64,000 nucleotides of DNA from Codonopsis lanceolata (Eukaryota > Streptophyta > Magnoliopsida > Asterales > Campanulaceae): contig CM028378.1 in the NCBI GenBank assembly GCA_013146195.2, forward strand, positions 87,726,295 through 87,790,294. The letters are read 5' to 3'. Of the stretch, positions 56,131 to 64,000 are shown in pieces. Each line of letters begins with the position of its first letter. The first letter of the stretch is position 1. The translations under genes and the position numbers were made by a program. The notes beneath the pieces are model-generated. The model searched no databases. It was given only the letters and a program-made list of their open reading frames with translations, and was not told the DNA's origin.

Positions 56131-57606
56131 ATGTGGGTTCCCAAAACTTGTGATGATAGGTGTAAAGCTAAATATTGTGAGCCATTTGATATATGTCCTG
56201 GTGCTACAATGTCAGATGATGAAGTGTGCAATGTTACTTTCACTTCATTAAAATCTCATATTGCTGGATCTTGGTACTTTGACAGTGGGTGTTCTAGACA
56301 TATGACAGGTTTAGTTGAAAATTTGAAAGAATATGTGAGTATCAATGGTGGGTCAGTGACCTATGGTGGTGGTGCCAAAGGAAAAATCATTGGTAAAGGA
56401 ACATTGAATGTTGAATGCCTTCCAAGTCTCACAAATGTTTACTATGTGGAAGGACTAAAGACAAATTTAATCAATATAAGTCAATTGTGTGATGATGACC
56501 TTCAGGCAAGGTTTGATAAAAATTCGTGTGAAGTTTTTGATCAAACTAACAAATGTCTTCTGACAGGTACTAGGTCATCTGATAATTGTTACATGTTCAA
56601 CAATAGCCAATCTTGTCAAAAAGCAAGTCTTGATGTAACAGATCTTTGGCATCAGAAACTTGGACACATGAATTTTCGTAAGCTCCATGAGCTTGTGAAG
56701 CATGATGCTGTTAAAGGACTACCAAATTTGGAGAAAAAATATTCAAAGGTATGTGGTCCATGCCAAAAAGGTAAACAAACCAAGGCTCCTCATCTTCCCA
56801 TTACACAATGCTCCACTTCTAGGTGTCTAGAAATGATCCACATTGACCTCATGGGTCCCATTGAGGTAGAGAGTTTAGGTAGAAAAAATACACCTTTTTA
56901 TGTGTGGATGACTTCTCTAGATACACTTGGGTGATATTCTTAAGAGAGAAGTCGGAACTTTGAGGCATTCAAAGTTTGGTACACCGTGTGATGAACTTGT
57001 ATGATCTAAAGCTTATTAGAATTAGATCGATCATGGCACGTAATATGAAAACTCATCCTTTTCTAATTATTGTGCCTCAATGGTATCTCACATGAATTTT
57101 ACGCTCCCAAAACTCCACAACAAAATGGAGTGGCTGAAAGAAAGAATAGGACATTACAAGAGATGGCTAGGGCAATGTTAACTTCAAAGAATTTGGCTAA
57201 AAGATTTTGGGCTGAAGCTTTAAATACTGCTTGTCACATTGGAAATATGGTTTTCTTAAGACCAGGTAGCACAATGACTCCTTACGAAATTTTTCTTGGA
57301 AAGAAACCAACCTTGAAATACTTTCATGTTTTTGGTTGTGTATGCTACCTTCTCAATGATAGAGACCAACTTTCCAAGTTTGACTCTAAGAGTGATAAGT
57401 GTGTTTTCATGGGATATTCCACAAATAGTCGGGCGTACAGAGTTTTTAATCTACGAACTAAGACTATTATGGAATCCATGAACATTGTTTTTGATGATCT
57501 AACCGATCTTGGTCACAAAGCTGAAGAAGATGTTTCGAGGATCCTAGATTTTGGAGAGTTTGAACCGAAATTGAATCCCAATCAGTGTCAGACGAGGTTC
57601 GGCTGA
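56131..57606 (+). pseudogene. pol: Element E protease and integrase
   Basis: First frame 56131-56934: protease block GSWYFDSGCSRHMTG (DSG active site), NVYYVEGLKTNLINISQLCD, then the integrase zinc finger (LWHQKLGHMNFRKLHEL with H-X-H, and CGPCQKGKQ) and the first catalytic Asp in MIHIDLMGPI. The frame is lost after 56886 next to an A-run. The second frame, 57070-57606, holds EFYAPKTPQQNGVAERKNRT with the catalytic Glu, then GKKPTLKYFHVFGCVCY and DSKSDKCVFMGYSTNS. The middle with the second Asp (56935-57070) is disordered and I could not find it intact. Confidence 0.87.
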
Positions 57607-57751
57607 TTACAGCGTCTGAGATGAAGAGATTCAGGATGTGTCACCCAATGTGCTTCCGAATGCAGCTACATCGGAAGACACATTGAACAGAGAACATGCA
57701 TAAGGTGAAACTGTTGTAACAAATTCAAATCAGGAAGACATTCAGTCCAGG

Positions 57752-59461
57752 TTGATTGAACAGGAAATTGATATTCCAAGCAAGATTCAGAAAAACCATC
57801 CATTCTCACAAATCATAGGTAATGTACAAAATGGTGTGTCAACAAGAAAGAAAGGTAAAGTAGATTACAGGAAACTTGCATGCATGTCCACACTAGAATT
57901 TGATGAAATACATGCTTCATGTTTTGTTTCCACTATTGAACCCAAAAATGTGCAAGAGGCTCTTAAGGATGAAAGTTGGATAAATGCCATGCAACAGGAG
58001 CTAGATCAATTCACAAAAAATGATGTTTGGTATCTTGTTCCTAGACCCACTTCAATAAATGTTATTGGAACAAAATGGATTTTCAAAAACAAAACTAATG
58101 AAGTGGGAGAGATAATAAGAAATAAAGCTAGACTTGTGGCTCAAGGGTATACACAGGTTGAGGGGGTGGATTTTGATGAAACCTTCGCTCCTGTAGCCCG
58201 CATTGAGTCCATTCGTCTGCTTCTTGCCATTGCTTGTTTTCTTGATAAAACTCTTCAACAAATGGATGTGAAGAGTGCATTCTTAAATGGCATTCTTGAA
58301 GAAGAAGTTTTCGTTGAACAACCAAAAGGCTTTGAGGACCCCCAAAAACCCAGTCATGTGTTTAAATTGAAAAAGGCCTTGTATGGTCTCAAACAAGCTC
58401 CTAGAGCTTGGTATGGGAGGCTTACAGACCACCTTTTACAAAGTGGGTTTAGAAGGGGAGAGGTGGATAAAACACTGTTTATTCAAAATCAAGACAAACA
58501 TATTTTAATAGCTCAAATCTATGTTGATGATATTGTGTTTGGATCCACCTCCAAGTCCCTGGAAAAAGAGTTTGTTCATTGCATGACCTCCACATTTGAG
58601 ATGAGTATGGTAGGGGAGTTGACCTATTTTTTAGGAATTCATATTAAACAAACACAAGAAGGGATGTTCATATCTCAAGCCAAGTATGCTCTTAACTTGG
58701 TGAAGAAATTCAATCTTGAGAATGGAAAACATAAGAAAACCCCTATGGGTACATCCAATAAACTCAATAAAGATGAAAAATCTGAAAGTGTTGACCCTAC
58801 CTTATATAGAAGCATGATTGGAAGTCTGTTGTATTTAACTGCCACCCGCCCAGATATTATGTACAGTGTATGTTTATGTGCTAGGTATCAAGCAAACCCC
58901 AAATTCTCTTACTTGAAAGCAGTAAAAAGAATAATTCGATATGTTGGTGAGACTTATGGCATGGGTTTGTGGTATACTAAACACACTAACACCAATCTTG
59001 TTGGGTTTAGTGATGCTGACTGGGCTGGCAGTGTAGATGACATGAGAAGCACATCTGGTGGATGTTTTTATCTGGGAAATAATATGATTTCATGGTTTAT
59101 TAAGAAACAAAATTGTGTAGCCCTATCAACAGCTGAATTTGAGTATATAGCTGCTGGTAATGGATGTACACAACTTTTATGGATGAAACAAATGATCAAA
59201 GATTATGGTTTACACAGTAATATATTAACCTTGTACTGTGACAACACAAGTGCCATAAGCATAGCTAAAAATCCTGTTCAACACTCTAGAACCAAGCACA
59301 TAGACATAAGACACCACTTCATTAGAGACTTGGTTGAACAAGGTATTATTTGCATTGAACATGTGGGAACAAAAAACCAATTGGCTGATATTTTCACAAA
59401 GAGTCTAGATTTTGAGAGATTTATAAATCTTAGGAAATCTCTCGGTATGTGTGCCATGTAA
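57752..59461 (+). CDS. pol: Element E reverse transcriptase and RNase H
   Basis: 569 residues, open. RT blocks: EALKDESWINAMQQELDQF near 70, WIFKNKTNEVGEI, RLVAQGYTQVEGVDFDETFA near 130, VKSAFLNGILEEEVFVEQP near 175, ALYGLKQAPRAWYGRL, catalytic QIYVDDIVFGSTS near 250, FEMSMVGELTYFLGI. RNase H: FSDADWAGSVDDMRSTSGG near 425, STAEFEYIAAG near 460, YCDNTSAISIAKNP near 490, RTKHIDIRHHFIRD. All catalytic acids are present. Cut off from integrase by about 145 bp with stops. Confidence 0.93.
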   Translation: MIEQEIDIPSKIQKNHPFSQIIGNVQNGVSTRKKGKVDYRKLACMSTLEFDEIHASCFVSTIEPKNVQEALKDESWINAMQQELDQFTKNDVWYLVPRPTSINVIGTKWIFKNKTNEVGEIIRNKARLVAQGYTQVEGVDFDETFAPVARIESIRLLLAIACFLDKTLQQMDVKSAFLNGILEEEVFVEQPKGFEDPQKPSHVFKLKKALYGLKQAPRAWYGRLTDHLLQSGFRRGEVDKTLFIQNQDKHILIAQIYVDDIVFGSTSKSLEKEFVHCMTSTFEMSMVGELTYFLGIHIKQTQEGMFISQAKYALNLVKKFNLENGKHKKTPMGTSNKLNKDEKSESVDPTLYRSMIGSLLYLTATRPDIMYSVCLCARYQANPKFSYLKAVKRIIRYVGETYGMGLWYTKHTNTNLVGFSDADWAGSVDDMRSTSGGCFYLGNNMISWFIKKQNCVALSTAEFEYIAAGNGCTQLLWMKQMIKDYGLHSNILTLYCDNTSAISIAKNPVQHSRTKHIDIRHHFIRDLVEQGIICIEHVGTKNQLADIFTKSLDFERFINLRKSLGMCAM

Positions 59462-60200
59462 TCCCTCACTTGTAAAAAAAAATTGTTAGGCATCTTGCAT
59501 TATTTTTAGGGGGACACACTAGTTTCACTCTGTATGCTTTAGTACCTCTGTTTGATAGTTTTGGTTATACATTCAACATGTATTGTGTTTTTATTGCTCA
59601 AATTCTTCTCACCATCTCCCTAACAAGTTGTATGGAAATTGAAAGATATTTTTTTACCACAAAGGAAAGAGCTACCTTTTGAAATTTTTGGGATGCTGCA
59701 ATTTGTCAATGTACTATGGAGTTTAGACTTTCGTGGGTTGATCTTGACTAAATTGACTCCCTTTAATTGACAAAGTGTGAAAGCTACCTAACGGAAAAGA
59801 GCTACCTATGGACAAGGTTGTGACATCTTTCTTTTGGAACTGTAAATCCTCGGATTTCATGGGTTGATCAATAAGTTAAGTTGCCACCCTTGGTAAATAG
59901 TGTGAAAGGTTCCTAGTGGTGTATGTTGAATTAGCTTGAAATAAAGTAAAGCTATTCTCATAGGGAAATAAAGTACCTATTGTGCTTATGGGAGTGTTTG
60001 TGTTAATGTGGTGAAGAAAAGATGAGAATTTGATCATAAAATCACAATTTTGGCGAATGTGTTTTCCAATGCAGCTACATTGGGAACTACATTCAGATGA
60101 TCTAGACATATCACATGTGTGTGTTTGCATTCTTTAGTTTGTTTATTTCTTCTGCACATGTTAGGCATGTATTCTAGGACATATTGTTGTTGAAAATCAG
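59462..60200 (+). other. Element E noncoding stretch after pol
   Basis: No open frame of note. Two related blocks with AAGAGCTACCTTT and GTGTGAAAGCTACCTAACGG wording (59668, 59778-59810) hint at a small internal duplication. A copy of the short motif described in the findings lies at 60066. Confidence 0.6.
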
Positions 60201-60205
60201 CCCCT

Positions 60206-61590
60206 GGTAGACACCCCAATTTTGTACCCTTGGTATGTGACTGACATAAAATATCAAGAACTGTTAAAACTTAACAAATGTCAAGTTGCAGGAGTCAAAA
60301 ATGCGAAAGGAAAAGCAGTATGCGCGAAACAGTGAACTGTAGGGGGTAAAGTGCAAAAATCCGGAAGTTGCAAAGCTACATGGTGCCGCACCAAGGCCCC
60401 TTGGTGCCGCACCAAGGGTGCCTTTGCCGCACCATGTGTAGCACTGTGCGTCTCTCTCAGAAGCCGGATTGTACAATTCCTGATGCGCAAGGTACAAGCT
60501 GCTGATGCACGGAGAAGAAATCAACAAATGCCCAGCGTGTCCTCATCCCTCAGTATAAATAGAGGGTCCCGGCCTCTCATTTGCGTTGCTCATTCCTCCG
60601 CGATTTTTAGATCGCAGCGAAGCTCTGCTTCGTTTCCTTCGATATCAATAGTACGAGAGGTGCGAGATAGGTGAGTGGAAGCCCCTATAATCTCCAAACC
60701 CCGTCCAAACTCTGCCAAATCAAAAACCCATAGGTTATAAGTGATCCCTAGCCTAGTTGTTAGGTATCCACCTCACTTCCCATTCAAAAATCCCAAAGTA
60801 AGCCGTTACTGCCCGAGTAGCGAAAAAGTCAAAAACTAAGTCTAGGTTCCGCCCAACCAAAAAGGCCAAAACCTACCCAAATAAGCTGTCACTCTGCCCG
60901 AGTTGATAAGCCCAAATCTCAGAAATCAAGCAGTCATCTTGCCCAATTCAAAACAAAAAGACTCCCTCTCCCTGAAGGACAGAGCGAGCACACCGCCGCT
61001 CTAAAAGGTAATACCTTTAAAATAAATAATGTCGACTCTAAAACTTTCAGATCCAGTGGGGCCTCGCAACATTCCCTCTTTGCACTTTCCTGTTCTCCCC
61101 TAAAAAAGGGAGATACGGGAATGGAGGGGTGATGCATTCCCATATCCTGGTATCCCCTAAACAAGGGATAACTTGATGCGGGAAACCCATAGCTCCCATA
61201 GTGATCTGAATGGGCCATAAGGCCATTTTCAATAAATCCATAGTGGGGGCGTCGCAATATCCTTTCTTGCACTTCTCCGTTTTCCCCTAAAAGAAAACAG
61301 GGGAGAATGGGAATGGAAGGGTAATGCATTCCCATATCCTGGTATCCCCGAAATAAGGGATAACTTGATATGGGAAACCATCAGTTCCCATATTGGATAC
61401 AAAATCCACTCAGGGCAACCGAGGTACATTCAAACGTGCTAATATAGACAGCACTCCTCTCGCACTTTGGATTTCGTCTTCCCCTAAACAAGGGAGGGTG
61501 GAACGAGAGCAGTGGTGTCCCGCATCCGCACGTACGCGCACCCCTAACCAAGGGCGCGCGGGGCGCGGGTCGCACCCCGGGAACCTCACA
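60206..61590 (-). repeat. Solo LTR of the element C family
   Basis: Reverse-complement match of 8998-10817, with the ends GGTAGACACC (first base T to G) and GGAACCTCACA. Flanked by CCCCT at 60201-60205 and 61591-61595. Lacks about 430 bp corresponding to roughly 9590-10020 of the full LTR. The TATA box, CAGTATAAATAGAG, lies near 60552. A lone LTR with its duplication means the element recombined out between its two LTRs. Confidence 0.92.
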
Positions 61591-61595
61591 CCCCT

Positions 61596-62160
61596 TAAGT
61601 TTATGTTCAACAAATTAGTGCACTGTTGCTTCATTGTTCACCAAGTCGATATTTTATGTGGTTGTCTAATCTGGTGTACTCATCTTGAGAATATGAACTG
61701 GTAAAATTGTCTGTGTTTGGCAGCCTTGTGTGATTACAATTTTGCTTAATTTTGTATTGTGCATTTTCAAAATATTTGATCAATTTTGTACAAATTCAAA
61801 TTATTTAAATCAGAAAATTAATTAGTTGGTTTTTCTAATTAAATTCTCCACAATTCTCTCATAGTCACAACATCAGATTTCTATCTCCTCTATATTGGTG
61901 GTTGATATTTGATTTTTATCTATATTTTTGAAATTTGAAGATGATGATTAGGACTTCTCACATTCCATCACATTTATGAGGATTAACGGCTAATTGGGTT
62001 TAGTAGTATTTTTAGCTCTGTGCTTACATGTTGCGTAAGACATCTCTCCCAGAAGCTTCCATCTTCAAAATCCGGCTGAAAACCATTTGCACAGATCATA
62101 GGCTCTTCCAAATCTCTTCGCCTACATCATCCTTCTTGTGCCATCTCCTACAAACTGCAA
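61596..62160 (+). other. Region before the third ORF of element E
   Basis: AT-rich, no frame. A CT-rich stretch and TATATT at 61885-61895 could be promoter-like, but nothing is decisive. Confidence 0.4.
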
Positions 62161-64000
62161 ATGGCTTCATCTTCATCTGTTTCTGAATCTCCAAAAGCAA
62201 ATCCATCATCTGATGTAGCTTTCAATGAAGCTACATCCAGCCCCCTTTCCTCACCAGAAAATCCAACCACCGCAATGATAGTGGCTCAGTCTTTTCCCGA
62301 ACCTCTGACAATAATCCTTCCAGGCGAAAAGGGTAATGCAATCGATGTAGACAATCCTGGGGATCTATCTGGGTTACCCAAAATTGGTAACCCTAGCACG
62401 CGAAGATCAAAGAGGCTGCGTGGAATCCCATCCAATTATGAGAATCCAAGTGCTGCTGATGTTCTAGCTGCCAAGAAACACAGGGTTAAGAAAGGTATTT
62501 TTGAAGAATCGATGGTAATCGAAAGCGATCCAGAAGATGAAAATTTCATCCCGCCGACCGGCTCGATTCCTTCTGTTGAAGAGCCCTCATCTCCATCTGC
62601 TTCCCCCATAATTACTCCGGCTCCGACAGAAATCAGGGATGATGATTATCCTATCCTTTCTCCCCGCATTGTATTTCCAACGGAATTGCCTCCACAAGCT
62701 AGACAATCCTCTGTTGATGATGATAGTTCTCCCTCTGCATCCAACGCTGATGTCAATTCATCCGATGACGATAATACATTGGCCGACTATTTGGTCAAAC
62801 TGAAGCATGTGACACCATCTCCTCCATCTCTGGCTACTAAGCTGCCTCAACATTCAAGTTCATCAGAACATGATGATAGCTCCGACAAGAATGTTGAAAG
62901 TAAGGAGTTAACATCTGAAGATAGTGAGGAAATTGAGGAAGCTCCAGTTCGATTTACTCGAAGTAGGCTTGCTGGTACCAATGTTGCAACAACTGCTGCA
63001 ACATCCAAACGTTCTAAGTCATTGGGTACTCCTTTCTCTCTAAAATTTGTCTCTAAACCTGCTTCAGTTAGGTATAATTCTTCTAAAAATATTGTGGATG
63101 AACGAAATATCCTGTCATCTGAACTGAATGCCAATAATCTCACCTCCTTTTTCACTGATAGAGGATTAATGGGCACTATTTCGTCAGCTACACCTTATTT
63201 TAGAGAGTTAATCTATGAATTTTATGCAAATATTGAGAAACGAATCTGCTCCCCTTCTGATGCAAGTTTTGAGAAAGTATTTGTTAGAGGAAAGTGGTAT
63301 AAGTTTTCTCCCTCCATCATCAACACTGTCATAAACACACCAACATCTGGCCCTTTTGAAATAGATATTAATTTGGACTCTTGTGTTTTTGAAATGACCA
63401 GTGGCAAGTTGTCCAAATGGCCTGTTAAAGGCACCTCTCTAGGCACCTCCCAACTCTCCTCTCTTTATGCCTTCCTTCATAAAGTCTGCTGTGCAAATTG
63501 GTCTCCCACAACCAATTCCAACACCATTACTGAAGAACATGCTAAGGTTCTTTACCTAATTGGAACTAAGGCCCCGTTTGATTTTGGATATTATGCTTTT
63601 CGAAAAATCTCATCCATGGCTGAAACTGAGGGAGACAAAAGGTCCCTAATCTTCCCATCTCTGATTTATAAGATCCTAGTGTCTCAGGGCTACTCTCCTC
63701 TACCTTCCACAAGATTGTCACCCCTTCTTGAACCCCTTCATATTTATGCAAAATTATTAAGGGGAGATAGGGTTGTTAACTTGCCTCTTATTCATTCTTA
63801 TGTTCCTGCATCTTCTGCACCTGGTCCTTCACAACAAACTACCTCACCTTCTGTGCATGTTCCATCAAATGTTTCATCCAATGTTACAACATCAGTCATG
63901 ACTGCTCATCCAACAGCCCCTATGTTTGTTGCCTTTGTAACTGCACAGCTGCAAATGGTTCAATCTCAGTTAGCTATTCTGACTGCACAGTGTTCTCTTC
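62161..64000 (+). CDS. Third ORF of element E, env position, open to the window edge
   Basis: 613 codons read without a stop from ATG 62161; the C-terminus lies outside. The N-terminal third is Ser/Pro/Asp-rich and probably disordered, with a basic cluster RRSKRLRG near 81 and KKHRVKK near 106 that could be a nuclear signal. Around 341-392 come YFRELIYEFYANI, VFVRGKWYKFSPSIIN, and near 480-500 IFPSLIYKILVSQGY. This is the same block order as the third ORF of element B (EFYAN, VR...FS..IN, FP.LI). It matches the putative plant transposon protein family known downstream of pol in some plant retrotransposons. No signal peptide or membrane segment in the visible part. The tail is Thr/Pro/Val-rich, then Gln/Leu-rich (possible coiled coil). 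Confidence 0.85.
   Translation, partial: MASSSSVSESPKANPSSDVAFNEATSSPLSSPENPTTAMIVAQSFPEPLTIILPGEKGNAIDVDNPGDLSGLPKIGNPSTRRSKRLRGIPSNYENPSAADVLAAKKHRVKKGIFEESMVIESDPEDENFIPPTGSIPSVEEPSSPSASPIITPAPTEIRDDDYPILSPRIVFPTELPPQARQSSVDDDSSPSASNADVNSSDDDNTLADYLVKLKHVTPSPPSLATKLPQHSSSSEHDDSSDKNVESKELTSEDSEEIEEAPVRFTRSRLAGTNVATTAATSKRSKSLGTPFSLKFVSKPASVRYNSSKNIVDERNILSSELNANNLTSFFTDRGLMGTISSATPYFRELIYEFYANIEKRICSPSDASFEKVFVRGKWYKFSPSIINTVINTPTSGPFEIDINLDSCVFEMTSGKLSKWPVKGTSLGTSQLSSLYAFLHKVCCANWSPTTNSNTITEEHAKVLYLIGTKAPFDFGYYAFRKISSMAETEGDKRSLIFPSLIYKILVSQGYSPLPSTRLSPLLEPLHIYAKLLRGDRVVNLPLIHSYVPASSAPGPSQQTTSPSVHVPSNVSSNVTTSVMTAHPTAPMFVAFVTAQLQMVQSQLAILTAQCSL

Larger units (their letters stand above)
54237..64000 (+). 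mobile_element. Element E: copia retrotransposon of SIRE/Maximus type, 5'-truncated
   Basis: Gag (54240-55273), linker with second zinc knuckle, protease, integrase, RT, RNase H (ending 59461), then a long 3' region with a third ORF from 62161 past the window edge. Large size and an extra ORF after pol fit the SIRE/Maximus group. No LTR of its own is in the window: the 5' LTR and the first gag codons are lost at the junction with the inverted duplication, and the 3' LTR would lie beyond 64000. A C-family solo LTR sits in it at 60206-61590. Confidence 0.85.

Noticed and set aside
62847..63751. - strand frames at 62847-63176, 63222-63446 and 63566-63751
   Set aside because: They are antisense shadows of the 613-codon + strand ORF starting at 62161.

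Overview
This window is repeat-rich nuclear DNA of a flowering plant, probably a dicot. I see no host gene, tRNA, rRNA or CRISPR array. Nearly everything is explained by LTR retrotransposons inserted into one another, plus a few DNA transposons. The species cannot be named from the sequence. There are two runs of exactly 100 N (17151-17250 and 49627-49726), and both look like contig joins inside repeats.

Region 1 (704-44801) is a four-element nest, resolved here by target-site duplications (TSDs). Element D is a degenerate Ty1/copia element on the + strand (193-bp LTRs at 709-901 and 44604-44796, TSD TATTA). It is split by element A, a Ty3/gypsy chromovirus of Tekay/Del type on the - strand (1678-41085, 2.67-kb LTRs, TSD ACTCC). 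A is split twice. Its leader holds element C (8998-25505, TSD CCTAG), a large - strand Ty3-type element with a gag but no recognisable pol, carrying a palindromic satellite. Its 5' LTR holds element B (25806-38675, TSD GGCCA, one base lost on the left), an Athila-type + strand element with gag, pol and a third ORF in the env position. Without their inserts, A is about 10.0 kb and D about 4.7 kb, normal sizes for these groups. D itself landed inside a short inverted repeat.

Region 2 (44.8-54.2 kb) is a large inverted duplication around the second gap. Each arm carries a Mutator-like element with captured non-TE sequence (intact copy 45704-47326, 9-bp TSD GTAGGAAAA), a Stowaway-like MITE, and a tandem array of about 310-bp monomers containing CACGTG motifs. 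A 1.28-kb Helitron-like insertion sits only in the right arm.

Region 3 (54.2-64.0 kb) is a 5'-truncated SIRE/Maximus-type copia element (E) with broken gag and integrase but an intact RT-RNase H frame. A solo LTR of the C family (60206-61590, TSD CCCCT) lies downstream of pol. A long ORF starts at 62161, stays open to the window edge, and belongs to the same env-position family as the third ORF of element B.

Main points for a second look: the shared third-ORF family in a Ty3 and a Ty1 element; the internal LTR-like promoter block before the B third ORF; the hairpin satellite with covarying arms in C; an apparent 4-kb duplication across the first gap that is probably an assembly artefact; and base differences concentrated at CAG/CTG from that gap to about 31 kb.
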